Shown: positions 18,575 to 27,335, counted from the stretch's first letter. The stretch is DNA of 64,000 bases from Burkholderia vietnamiensis LMG 10929 (GCF_000959445.1 NZ_CP009630.1:1798001-1862000), one strand, 5' to 3'. Numbers and translations are program-made. Notes: generated from the letters alone by a model not told the origin.

Positions 18575-20017
18575 ATGACGGCAAACCGTACGGCGGACGA
18601 GGCGGCTCAACCCCGCATCGACGGCCAGCAGCTCGCGCTGCTCTGGCAACTGTCGGCGCGCGCTCGCGCGGCCGCGACCGAAACCACGCTCGGCTTCACG
18701 ATCGTCAACGAGACGCTCGCGCTGGTGCCCTACCGTCAGGCCGCGTGGTGGCGCGGCGACACGCCGGGCCACGTGGCCGCGTTGTCGGGCCTGCCTCAGA
18801 GCGATCCGAACGCGCCCTACGTGCAATGGCTCGGCCAGCTTTGCAAGGCGCTCGCGCGCGGCCTGCAGAGCGCCCCGCCCGAGGACGCCGCGGCGCGCGT
18901 GGAAGGCCAGGGCGCGCCGGTGCTGCCGGCGCGGCCGCGCGTGCACACCTTCACCGCCGCCGACCTGCGCGCCGACGCGCCGCACGTGGTGGAGGAATGG
19001 GCCGCGTGGTGGCCCGAGCACGGCGCGTGGCTGCCGCTGACCGATCGGGCCGGCCGCGCCGTGGGCGGCGTGGTGTTCGCGCGCGACGGGATCTGGAGCG
19101 CCACCGACGCCGCGCTGCTGACCGAGCTCGGCCAGGTGTGGGCGCACGCGTTCGAGTCGTTCGCGCCCCGCGCCTCGTGGCGCGAGCGTGCCCGGATCTT
19201 GCTGAAGCCCGGCCGCCAGCAGCGCCGCGTGTTGATCGGGCTGGCGGTGGCGTGCGTGATCCCGGTGCGGCTCACGGTGCTCGCGCCGGCCGAGGTCACG
19301 CCGAAGGATCCGTTCGTGGTGCGCGCGCCGCTCGACGGCGTGATCGACCGCCTGTACGTGCGTCCGAATCAGGTCGTGCAGCAGGGCACGCCGCTGCTCG
19401 CGCTCGACGCCACCACGCTGCAGTCGCGCTACGCCGTGGCCCGCAAGGATTTCGACACGGCCCAGGAGGAACTCCGGCAGACGGCGCAGCTCGCGGTGAC
19501 CGACGACAAGAACCGCCTCGACATGGCCGAACGCCAGGGCAAGCTCGACCAGAGCCGCGTCGAGCTCGACTACACCGCGCGCCAGCTCGCGCGCGTGAAC
19601 GTCACCGCGCAGCGCGCCGGCGTGGCGATCTTCAGCGATCCAAACGAATGGACCGGCAAGGCGGTGGCCGTCGGGGAAAAGATCCTGCTGCTGGCCAATC
19701 CCGCGCACGTGGAAGTGACCGCGTGGCTGCCGGTGGCCGACAACATCGACGTGAAGCCCGGCACCACGCTGACGCTGTATCCGAAGAGTTCGCCGCTGGC
19801 GAGCTACGACGCGCGCGTCGACACCGTGGCCTGGCGCGCCGAGCCGACGCCCGAGGGCGTGCTCGCCTACCGCGTGCGCGCCACGCTCGATGCGGGCGAC
19901 GCGCATGCGCCGCTCGGCGCGATGGGCACCGCACGGATCCGCGGGCCGTGGGTACCCGCGATCTACTACCTGCTGCGCCGTCCGCTGACGCTGGCCCGCC
20001 AGTGGCTGGGCTGGTGA
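18575..20017 (+). CDS. GAF-like domain fused to an HlyD-type adaptor
   Basis: A 480-residue two-part protein. Residues ~15-195 look like a cytoplasmic GAF-type domain (LGFTIVNETLALVPYRQAAWW near the start, WLPLTDRAGRAVGGVVF and ATDAALLTELGQVWA near its end). A single transmembrane helix follows (~217-237, VLIGLAVACVIPVRLTVLA), then a periplasmic HlyD part with lipoyl-like strands (APLDGVIDRLYVRPNQVVQQG), a coiled-coil hairpin and a beta-barrel. The geometry puts a small-ligand or protein-sensing domain inside the cell, coupled to an adaptor outside. It sits between the short adaptor and the PqqD-M50-HlyD protein in one operon. The GAF assignment is from pattern only. Confidence 0.75.
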   Translation: MTANRTADEAAQPRIDGQQLALLWQLSARARAAATETTLGFTIVNETLALVPYRQAAWWRGDTPGHVAALSGLPQSDPNAPYVQWLGQLCKALARGLQSAPPEDAAARVEGQGAPVLPARPRVHTFTAADLRADAPHVVEEWAAWWPEHGAWLPLTDRAGRAVGGVVFARDGIWSATDAALLTELGQVWAHAFESFAPRASWRERARILLKPGRQQRRVLIGLAVACVIPVRLTVLAPAEVTPKDPFVVRAPLDGVIDRLYVRPNQVVQQGTPLLALDATTLQSRYAVARKDFDTAQEELRQTAQLAVTDDKNRLDMAERQGKLDQSRVELDYTARQLARVNVTAQRAGVAIFSDPNEWTGKAVAVGEKILLLANPAHVEVTAWLPVADNIDVKPGTTLTLYPKSSPLASYDARVDTVAWRAEPTPEGVLAYRVRATLDAGDAHAPLGAMGTARIRGPWVPAIYYLLRRPLTLARQWLGW

Positions 20018-20048
20018 AACACGACGACCCGCACGACGCTTTCGCACC

Positions 20049-22163
20049 ATGCACCGACTCCCGCAACTGCGCCAGGAACTGACGCTCTCGGCCGGCCCCG
20101 TGACGCCCGACGGCGCGCCGACCTGGATGCTGCACGATCCTGCCGCGAACCGCTTCTTCCAGATCGGCTGGCCCGCGTTCGAGCTGCTCTCGCGCTGGGC
20201 GCTCGACGACGCGAACGCGATCGTCGAGGCCGTGAACCGCGACACCACCCTCACCGTCACGCTCGACGACATGGAGGCGCTGCTGCGCACGCTGCGCCAG
20301 GAGAACCTGCTGGTTGCCATGAGCGCCGCGGACACCGCACGGCTCGACGCCCACGAGGCGGCGCAGCATACCTCGCGCGCCATGTGGCTGCTCAAGCACT
20401 ACCTGATGATCCGGATTCCGATCTGGCATCCGATGTCGTTCCTGCGCGCCACGCACCGCTACGTCGCGTTCGCGTTCCGGCCGGCGTTCTGGTACGTGGT
20501 CACGGCGGTGGCTCTGCTCGGCCTGTTCCTCGCGTCGCGGCGCTGGGACGAATTCCTGCACACCTTCCACAACTACGCCGACTGGCGCGGCCTGGTGGGC
20601 GTGGGCATCGCGCTCGGCTTCGCCAAGGTGCTGCACGAGTTCGCGCATGCCTACACGGCGCAGCGCCACGGCTGCCGCGTGCCCACCATGGGCGTGGCGT
20701 TGCTGGTGATGGTGCCGGTGCTGTACACCGACACCACCGAGGCCTGGAAGGTGCCCGAGCGGCGCCGCCGGCTGTGGATCGGCGCGGCCGGCATGCTCAG
20801 CGAGGTGGCGCTCGCCGCGTTCTCCACGCTGGCGTGGACGCTGCTGCCCGACGGGCCGCTGCGCGCCGGCGCGTTCCTGCTCGCCACCACCACCTGGGTG
20901 GCCACGCTCGGCATCAACGCGAGCCCCTTCATGCGCTTCGACGGCTATTTCCTGCTGTCGGACTGGCTCGACATGCCGAACCTGCACGATCGCGCGTTCG
21001 CGCTCGGCCGCTGGTGGCTGCGCGAACGGCTGTTCGGCTTCGGCGACCCGCAGCCCGAACCGTGCAGCGCCGAGCGCCGCCGCTTCCTGATCGCGTTCTC
21101 GTTCGCCACCTGGCTGTACCGGCTGACCGTGTTCATGTCGATCGCGCTGGTGGTGTATCACGCGTTCTTCAAGCTGCTCGGCATGGTGCTGTTCTGCGTG
21201 GAATTCGGCTGGTTCATCATGCGCCCGGTGTGGCGCGAGGCGCAGCACTGCTGGGCGCGCCGCGACGCGCTGCACTGGCGCCGCGAAACCCGGCGCAGCG
21301 CGTTGCTGGGCGCGGCGCTGCTGGCATTCTTCGTGCTGCCGTGGCATGCCGGCGTGAGCGCGCCGGCCGTGCTCACGCCGCTGCGCGCCCAGGGGCTCTA
21401 TACGGTCGAGCCCGGCTACCTCGCCGAGACGCCGGAGCCGGCGCGCGACGGGCGCAAGGTACGGGCCGGCGACACACTCGCAGTGCTGGTGTCGCCCGAT
21501 CTCGACGCGAAGCTGGCCAGCGCCAGCGCCGAGGAGGCGCGGCTGCGCTGGGAAGTCGAGCAGCAATCGTTCGACGATCGCCTGCAGCAGCAGGGCACGG
21601 CGTTGCAACGCCGCTGGGAGTCGGCGCGGCAGACGGTGGCGGGGCTGCGTGCCGAGATCGCGCGACTGACGATCCGCGCGCCATTCGACGGCACCGTGCA
21701 GGCCAACGACGACGCGCAAGCGCCCGGCACCTGGCTGCCGCGCGGCGAGCGGCTCTACGACATCGTGGCGCCCGGCGGCGTGAAAGGCGACGCCTACGTG
21801 GGCGAGCACGACGTGGAGCGCCTCGCGGCCGGACAGACGGCCGTGTTCGTGTCGGACGTGCCCGAACTCGCGGCGCGCCGTTGCCGCATCGCCGCGATCG
21901 ACAAGGTCAACGTGGCCACGCTCGACGAGCCCACCGTGGCCAGCACGTACGGCGGCCCGATCCCCGCCGAGCAGGATCCGAAGACGCACCAGCTGGTGCC
22001 GCTGCAAGCCACCTGGCAGGTGCGCTTCGACGCGTGCAGCGGCGGCGACGGGCCGGGACGCGAGGTGCCCGGCACGGCGCAGCTCGGCGCCGGCCGCGAA
22101 AGCTACCTGGGCCGCGGCCTGCGGTTCGTGGCCGCGGTATTGCAACGCGAACTGGGCTTCTGA
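20049..22163 (+). CDS. PqqD-like / M50 site-2 protease / HlyD fusion membrane protein
   Basis: A 704-residue polytopic protein with three parts. Residues 1-95 resemble a PqqD winged-helix domain (MLHDPAANRFFQIGWPAFELL...LDDMEALLRTLRQENLL), the fold used to bind peptide leaders. The middle carries an M50-type intramembrane metalloprotease core: HEFAH at 196-200 as zinc-binding motif and FDGYF at 297-301 supplying the third ligand D298, with several transmembrane helices around them. From ~430 on, after a last helix, a periplasmic HlyD-like part is seen (lipoyl-like GYLAETPEPARDGRKVRAGD and LTIRAPFDGTVQANDD, coiled coil ~475-535). All three catalytic residues are present, so activity is plausible. 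Probable role: recognise, process or hold the exported adhesin; this is inference. Confidence 0.82.
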   Translation: MHRLPQLRQELTLSAGPVTPDGAPTWMLHDPAANRFFQIGWPAFELLSRWALDDANAIVEAVNRDTTLTVTLDDMEALLRTLRQENLLVAMSAADTARLDAHEAAQHTSRAMWLLKHYLMIRIPIWHPMSFLRATHRYVAFAFRPAFWYVVTAVALLGLFLASRRWDEFLHTFHNYADWRGLVGVGIALGFAKVLHEFAHAYTAQRHGCRVPTMGVALLVMVPVLYTDTTEAWKVPERRRRLWIGAAGMLSEVALAAFSTLAWTLLPDGPLRAGAFLLATTTWVATLGINASPFMRFDGYFLLSDWLDMPNLHDRAFALGRWWLRERLFGFGDPQPEPCSAERRRFLIAFSFATWLYRLTVFMSIALVVYHAFFKLLGMVLFCVEFGWFIMRPVWREAQHCWARRDALHWRRETRRSALLGAALLAFFVLPWHAGVSAPAVLTPLRAQGLYTVEPGYLAETPEPARDGRKVRAGDTLAVLVSPDLDAKLASASAEEARLRWEVEQQSFDDRLQQQGTALQRRWESARQTVAGLRAEIARLTIRAPFDGTVQANDDAQAPGTWLPRGERLYDIVAPGGVKGDAYVGEHDVERLAAGQTAVFVSDVPELAARRCRIAAIDKVNVATLDEPTVASTYGGPIPAEQDPKTHQLVPLQATWQVRFDACSGGDGPGREVPGTAQLGAGRESYLGRGLRFVAAVLQRELGF

Positions 22164-22607
22164 CGCGTTGAGGAGCCTGCCGAGCGAGGCGCGACCGTTT
22201 GCGTATTGCCGGTGTCGTCAGGTTCGGCGCGGCATGCGTCGTGCTCCGAGACGCCCTTCGCGAGGTTGGGTGCGGCCGCGTATCGGCGCGGGAAAGTGCG
22301 CGGATCGTCCTAGAGCGAAGCCGGTGAAGACACGCCGTTACCGGCGTGTTCTCTTCCAGGAACCGTACGTGCGAGTTTCCCCGCATACGGCTCAAGCCCC
22401 CGCGAAACCGCACGGGCGTGCAACCGGTCCGCTCGGCTTCAAACGAACCTGCGCTTCGGTCGAAATCGTTGTTCCGCGCAAAAGCACGGAGGGCGCAGAC
22501 ATCGTCTCGGTGCCCCCTCACGCTCTGCCTCGAAGAACTCGCCGCACGAAAGGAAGATGAAGCGCGGGGCAACCGCGTGCCGGCTCGACACCGTCCGGCA
22601 CGCAGCT
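22164..22607. other. Intergenic region holding a group II intron-like fragment
   Basis: This 444-bp spacer between two convergent operons has no convincing gene. Its centre (22330-22400) is an intron-like hairpin pair described separately. The remainder (22400-22600) is of mixed composition with no recognisable feature. Confidence 0.5.
22330..22395 (-). mobile_element. Group II intron-like RNA fragment
   Basis: Read on the minus strand, 22395 to 22362 is a hairpin of the form GAGCCGTATGCG-GGGAAACT-CGCACGTACGGTTC, a sequence block typical of bacterial group II introns next to their reverse-transcriptase frame. It is followed by a second perfect hairpin (ACACGCCG-GTAA-CGGCGTGT, 22330-22349). 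No reverse-transcriptase motifs or domain V were found nearby, so only a scrap remains. The call is from memory of intron sequences, not from a search. Confidence 0.45.
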
Positions 22608-23816
22608 TTACAGGCTGCCCCGCTTCGTAAGCCGCCGCTCCCCCAGCCAGTCCAGCAACCGCCGCCCATCGCGCTCGCCGAACCATTGCGCGTGGCCGAT
22701 CAGGTAACCGTCGTATGCGACGTCGACGATCTCCGGCGCAGCGACGATACAGCCGAAATACGCGACTTCCGACAGCGCGAACTCCGTATGCACGATCGGC
22801 AGCATCGCGACGAGCGCCGCATACGCGTCGTCGCTCAACGGCGCAATCGACTCGTAACCGTCGAGCAGCGCGCCGATCTGATCGTATTCGACGCGGCGTG
22901 CAGCGGCCGGCGCCAGCCAGTCGATCGCATTGCGCTCGATCGCGAGCGCGAGGTCCATCACCGCGCAGGTGCGATCCGCCAATCCGAAGTCGAGCACCGT
23001 GCGCACCAGCGCGCCCGGTGCGGCGTCGGTCCACAGCAGATTCGACGCATGCCAGTCGCCGTGCGTCCACAGCGGCGGCAGCGCGCCCAGCAGCGGCACG
23101 AGGCGCGCGTGATACGGGCCGATCCACTTCGCGACGTCGCCGCGCCAGTCGCGCGTGCCGAGCGCGCGCGTCAACAGCGGCTGCGCGTCGACCCAGCGTG
23201 CGAGCGCGCCGGTCAGATCCGCGCACGACAACACGCGAAAACTCGACAGCAGCGTGCGCACGGGCCGCGCCGGCGCATCGTAGCCGGCCGACGCGCGATG
23301 CAGTTCGGCCAGCGCGCGGCCAGCCGCATACGCATGCGACGGATGCGCGAACGGCTTCCACGACATCACGCCGCGATACGCGTCCACGCCCGGCGCGAGC
23401 GCATGCACTTCGTAGGTCCAGTCGCCCGACGCGAACGCGCTCGCGCCGTCGCGCGCCGCCAGCACGTCCGCGACCGGCACGCCGTGCGCCCGCAGATGGG
23501 CGATGAAGCGATGCTCTTCGGCGAGCGCCGCGACGTCGCGCAGGCTCGCGTGATGGCGCTTGACGAACAGTGCGCGCTCGCTGGTGGTGTGGACCAGCAC
23601 GGCCGCCGAGAACGGTCGCGGGCTGTGCCAGGCGAGCCGCGCCGGTGCGCCGGCGCCGTCGATGCGCGCGAGCACGCCGGCGACTTCGTCGAGCGTCATC
23701 AGCGGCCAGTCGCGCTCGGCCTGCTCGCCGTCGACGCCGAATTGCGGCGGCGCGACGTCATGCGTATCGGCTTCACCGCGCACTGCACGCGCGTCCGGCT
23801 CGAGAGGAAATGTCAT
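22608..23816 (-). CDS. APH-family small-molecule kinase (phosphotransferase)
   Basis: A 402-residue protein of the aminoglycoside/choline/thiamine kinase superfamily. The Brenner motif is intact (HGDWHASN, H252-N259, with catalytic D254), as is the metal-binding DFG (D276). A nucleotide-contacting lysine is likely at K86 (FVKRHH). The start is the ATG at 23816; an open frame continues upstream but overlaps the neighbouring pnuC-like gene. It is the last gene of an operon after a TonB receptor and a PnuC-family transporter, 23 bp from the latter. In that setting a kinase that traps an imported vitamin fits better than antibiotic resistance; thiamine kinase (ThiK-like) is the leading guess. Confidence 0.75.
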   Translation of the reverse strand: MTFPLEPDARAVRGEADTHDVAPPQFGVDGEQAERDWPLMTLDEVAGVLARIDGAGAPARLAWHSPRPFSAAVLVHTTSERALFVKRHHASLRDVAALAEEHRFIAHLRAHGVPVADVLAARDGASAFASGDWTYEVHALAPGVDAYRGVMSWKPFAHPSHAYAAGRALAELHRASAGYDAPARPVRTLLSSFRVLSCADLTGALARWVDAQPLLTRALGTRDWRGDVAKWIGPYHARLVPLLGALPPLWTHGDWHASNLLWTDAAPGALVRTVLDFGLADRTCAVMDLALAIERNAIDWLAPAAARRVEYDQIGALLDGYESIAPLSDDAYAALVAMLPIVHTEFALSEVAYFGCIVAAPEIVDVAYDGYLIGHAQWFGERDGRRLLDWLGERRLTKRGSL

Positions 23817-23839
23817 GAACGACGTTGCTCCGTGAGGTG

Positions 23840-24454
23840 TCAGGCGACCGGGCTCGTCGCCGCATGCAATGCGTCGGCCGAGCGACGCCAGTCGCGCCAG
23901 CCGATCACCGCCAGCGCGATGAACAGCGCATAGAGCCCGGCGGTCAGATACAGCGCCTTGAACACGAACATCCCGACGTACACGACGTTCACGACGATCC
24001 ACAGCCCCCACGACGCGATGTAGCGTCGCGCGGTCCAGTACTGCGCGACGAGGCTGAACGCGGTCAGCGACGCATCGACGAACGGCAGCGCCGCATCGGT
24101 CCAGCGCGCCATCATTCCGCCGAGCAGCGCGCTGCCGACGACCGCCGCGATCAGGTCGGGCAACATCTGCCGCGGCCGCACGCCGGTCACGGGCGCGACG
24201 TCGCCGGCCGGCGCAGCGCCCGCGCTGCCGGCGTCCAGCTCACGCTGCGCGATCCAGCGGCGCCAGCCGTACACCTGCAGCACCGCGAACGCGCCCTGCA
24301 GCAGCATGTCGGAATAGAGCTTCGCGTCGAAGAAGATCCAGCCGTACAGCGCGACCGACGCGAGGCCGACCGGCCAGCACAGCATGCGCCGCTTCGCGGT
24401 CAGCCAGATCGCCAGCGCGCTGACGATCACGCCGGCGATTTCGAGTGGGGACAT
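23840..24454 (-). CDS. PnuC-family vitamin transporter
   Basis: A 204-residue membrane protein of the PnuC family: opens with SPLEIAGVIVSALAIWLTAKRR, then CWPVGLASVALYGWIFFDAKLYSDMLLQ and WRRWIA, with about seven hydrophobic segments. PnuC-type carriers move nicotinamide riboside, riboflavin (PnuX) or thiamine (PnuT) by facilitated diffusion, and uptake becomes unidirectional by phosphorylation inside. The start at 24454 has AGGAG upstream; an extra arginine-rich upstream frame is ignored. The pairing with a kinase gene downstream and a TonB receptor upstream supports a complete outer-to-inner uptake route. Substrate is not settled by sequence. Confidence 0.83.
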   Translation of the reverse strand: MSPLEIAGVIVSALAIWLTAKRRMLCWPVGLASVALYGWIFFDAKLYSDMLLQGAFAVLQVYGWRRWIAQRELDAGSAGAAPAGDVAPVTGVRPRQMLPDLIAAVVGSALLGGMMARWTDAALPFVDASLTAFSLVAQYWTARRYIASWGLWIVVNVVYVGMFVFKALYLTAGLYALFIALAVIGWRDWRRSADALHAATSPVA

Positions 24455-24513
24455 CGTCTGTGCTCTCCTGGGTAACGGCCGGCGGCGCGCGTCATGCCGC
24501 GCACACCGGACCA

Positions 24514-26748
24514 TCAGAAATCATAGGTCAACGATACGCGCGCGGTACGCGGCGCGCCCGGGAACAGGTACGCGTCGCCCTGCTGCTCGCCCGCGTCGCG
24601 CCAGTAGAACTTGTTGAACAGGTTGTCGACCGACACGCGCAGCACCGTGCGATGGCCGCCGATCTTCGTCGTATAGCGCGCGCCGAGATTGAACACGAAC
24701 CACGACGGCACGCGCGCGGTGCCCTCTTCGTTCGCGTTGCGGCCCGCGCTGTACTCGACGCCGCCGAGCAGGTTCAGCCCCGCGACGTGCGGCACGGCGT
24801 AGTCCGCATACAGCGACGCGCGCAGCGCCGGCACGTTGATGATCTGGTGCCCCTCGTACGCCGGCGAGCCGGAATCGTAGGCACGCGCGCGAATCGCCGC
24901 GACGCTCGCGCTCAGCGCCATGCGCTCGGTCAGCCGGCCGGTCGCACCCAGCTCGATCCCCTGGTGCCGTTGCGTGCCGCGTTGCACGAACGTGTAGCTC
25001 GCGCCCGATGCGTCGGGGTCCGCGAACTGGAACGGCTTGCTGATCGAGAACACGGCGGCCGTGATGCTCATCCGGTCGAGCCAGTCGTATTTCGCGCCGA
25101 GTTCGAATTGATGCGACTCGACCGGCGGCAGGAACGCATACGCGTTGGTCGCGCGCACCGGCGCCTGATCGCCGAGCGACAGCGCCTTGCTGTACGACGC
25201 ATACAGCGACAACGCCGTTACCGGCTTGTAGACGAGCGCGACCTGCGGCAGGAACACCGAGCGATCGGTATGCGTCGCATCGCCGTCGATGCTGTCCCAG
25301 TTGCGCTGGCGCAGCAGCACTTCCTTGCCGCCCGCCAGCAGCTGCCAGTGCTCGCCGAGGCTGATGCGATCCAGCCCGAACACGCCGTATTGCCACGCGT
25401 CGAGCCGCGGATACAACGGCCCCGGCGTGTTCGGCGACGGCGGGAACGCGACGTCCGGCCCGTAGACGTTCTCGCTGCCCACGTAGTCGTACACGGCATC
25501 GGCCATATGCACGACGCGACGCTGCACGCTGATGCCGAGCGTCAGCTCGTGGCGCAGCGGGCCGGTCGCGAACTTGCCGGTGGTGACCGCACGCAGGTCG
25601 TCGTTGCGGCGGTATTCGCCCGGGCTGCGGAAGTCGTACACGTCGTAGTCGCCGTTCGCGCCGAAGAAGAACGGCGAGGTCGCGCCGCCCGCGCAGCTCG
25701 CCGCGTAAGAGCAGCCGTACGGGAACGCGCTGTTGTCGTCGATCATCGTGCGGCTGCGGCCGGCCGCGACGTAGGCTTTCCAGTCGTCGCTGAACTGGTA
25801 GTCGAAGCGCGCGTTCAGGTTCAGCGCGTCGGTCGTCACCGGCTTCGCCCACGGCTGCGTGCCGAGCGCCTTCGAGGTCGTCTTGACCGACGGCACGACC
25901 GTGCCGCCGAGCAGCTGGTAGCCGGGCGCCGAGCGCTGGATCCACTGCTGGAATTCCGCATTGAGCTGCAGGCTCGCGCGCGGGCTGATGTCCCAGTCGG
26001 CGGCGATCGAGCCGAACGTGCGCCGCCCGTTCGTGTCGTCGACGTAGGAGTGCATATTCTCCTTCGCCGCATTGATCCGGAAGCCGAACTGATGATCGGC
26101 GCCGAAGCGCCGGCCGAGATCCACGGCCGCCGACGTCGAGCCACGGCTGTCGACACCGGCCGTCACGCTCGCGACGTCGGCCGCGCGCTTCGTCACGAAG
26201 TTGATCACGCCGCCCGGCGCGACCACGCCGCCGTCGATGCCGGCGAGCCCCTTCAGGATCTCGACGCGCTCCTTGTTCTCGAGCGGCACGTTCTGTTCGC
26301 CGGACACCGTCAGGCCGTCGATCCGGATCGCGCTCGCGAGATCGACCGGAAAGCCGCGAATCGCGAAGCCCTCGAAATAGCCGACCGGCGCATAGTCGTT
26401 GACCACCGACGCGTCGTTGCGCAGCACGTCCGACAGGCGCTTCGCCTGCTGATCGTCGATCAGCGCGCGCGTGACGACACTGACCGACGCCGGCGTATCG
26501 CGCAGCGGCGCATCGTCGAGGCCGGCGACCGACGCTTCGCGCGCGCGCAGCGCGCTGCCGCGTTCGCCGCTGACCGTGATCGCCGGCAGCGTCGCGCCGC
26601 CGGCCGCATCGGCATCCGAAGCCGGTCGCGCGTCGCCCGGCGCGGCCGCGGCCTGCGCCGCGAAAAGCGTGATGCCGAGGCCCACGCCCAAGCCGACCTT
26701 CGTGCGCCGCCGCCGTGCGGCCAACGCGATTGTTCTATTCACCGTCAT
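24514..26748 (-). CDS. TonB-dependent outer-membrane receptor
   Basis: A 744-residue TonB-dependent receptor. It has a signal peptide (VGLGVGLGITLFAAQAAAA), a TonB-box-like segment (LPAITVSG), a plug domain (TPASVSVVTRALIDDQQAKRL, IRGFPVD, NVPLENKERVEILKG) and a beta-barrel ending in the expected aromatic residue (SLTYDF). The plug style is that of siderophore receptors, but the co-directional PnuC and kinase genes (59 bp downstream) argue for a vitamin such as thiamine. I looked for a TPP or cobalamin riboswitch in 26749-27300 and found none convincing. Start chosen at 26748 because the signal peptide follows at once. Confidence 0.87.
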   Translation of the reverse strand: MTVNRTIALAARRRRTKVGLGVGLGITLFAAQAAAAPGDARPASDADAAGGATLPAITVSGERGSALRAREASVAGLDDAPLRDTPASVSVVTRALIDDQQAKRLSDVLRNDASVVNDYAPVGYFEGFAIRGFPVDLASAIRIDGLTVSGEQNVPLENKERVEILKGLAGIDGGVVAPGGVINFVTKRAADVASVTAGVDSRGSTSAAVDLGRRFGADHQFGFRINAAKENMHSYVDDTNGRRTFGSIAADWDISPRASLQLNAEFQQWIQRSAPGYQLLGGTVVPSVKTTSKALGTQPWAKPVTTDALNLNARFDYQFSDDWKAYVAAGRSRTMIDDNSAFPYGCSYAASCAGGATSPFFFGANGDYDVYDFRSPGEYRRNDDLRAVTTGKFATGPLRHELTLGISVQRRVVHMADAVYDYVGSENVYGPDVAFPPSPNTPGPLYPRLDAWQYGVFGLDRISLGEHWQLLAGGKEVLLRQRNWDSIDGDATHTDRSVFLPQVALVYKPVTALSLYASYSKALSLGDQAPVRATNAYAFLPPVESHQFELGAKYDWLDRMSITAAVFSISKPFQFADPDASGASYTFVQRGTQRHQGIELGATGRLTERMALSASVAAIRARAYDSGSPAYEGHQIINVPALRASLYADYAVPHVAGLNLLGGVEYSAGRNANEEGTARVPSWFVFNLGARYTTKIGGHRTVLRVSVDNLFNKFYWRDAGEQQGDAYLFPGAPRTARVSLTYDF

Positions 26749-27295
26749 CGTTCTGGATGGAAAACTTGCCGCTCGTTCCTGTCGAAACGCGCTGAACCTG
26801 GGAAACACGCAGCGCACGCCGCCGCGACGGTGCCGGACAGACGCCGTGCGCGTGCTCGACCCGCCGTGCGTCGGACGCGCCGCGCGATCGGGCCGCGTGC
26901 GGGCCGATCGGTCGGGATAGCGCAGGTTGGGGCATCTGAGCCGCTGACGCGCCGGGCGCCGGCCTGGCCGCCGATCGGTGGATCGGCGGCGCAGCGGGCG
27001 GCCGGCGGCTTCGCGCGGGCGTGTCGTGCGGGGAACGCTTCGAACGCCGCGGCGCGCGCGGCGGGCCTGTGTGCGCGCCGTTCGTCGGAACGGCGGGATG
27101 CCCGTCGCGCGCGGCATCGCGGCGCGGCGCGCATTTTACCGCGGGCACGGGAACGGGTCGGGGAATGGGGTGAAGCTCGCGCTGCGCGCCAGGCAGGTCA
27201 AGCGGGACGACGCGATTGAAGCGAGGAGAACGACTAGAGCGAAGGACGCGCCGCAGCGGCGCTCGCCGGGCAACGTGCAACGCCCGGGCGAACCG
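26749..27295. other. Long spacer upstream of the TonB-receptor operon
   Basis: About 550 bp of very GC-rich sequence (with arginine- and alanine-coding noise frames on all strands) separate the receptor start from the hairpin after the DUF2970 gene. It should hold the promoter of the minus-strand operon. No Fur-box-like or riboswitch core sequence was recognised. Confidence 0.5.
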
Positions 27296-27327
27296 CGAAA
27301 CGCGCGCGACGACTCGCGCGCGTTTCG
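27296..27327 (-). terminator. Perfect 14-bp hairpin after the DUF2970 gene
   Basis: Arms CGAAACGCGCGCGA and its exact complement enclose a CGAC loop, starting 8 bp past the DUF2970 stop. It should end transcription from the minus strand; no clear U-run follows. Confidence 0.65.
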
Positions 27328-27335
27328 GCCATCGT

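Noticed and set aside
22608..23816. Aminoglycoside resistance gene
   Set aside because: The fold is shared, but gene context (TonB receptor and PnuC-family transporter) fits vitamin phosphorylation better.
22557..24475. Long plus-strand frames over the kinase and PnuC-like genes
   Set aside because: Products are arginine-rich without motifs, while the minus strand has intact Brenner and PnuC motifs.
26749..27300. TPP or cobalamin riboswitch upstream of the TonB receptor
   Set aside because: A few short look-alikes (GGCTCAGATG, GACCTGCC reading the minus strand) are present, but the conserved cores and their spacing are absent.
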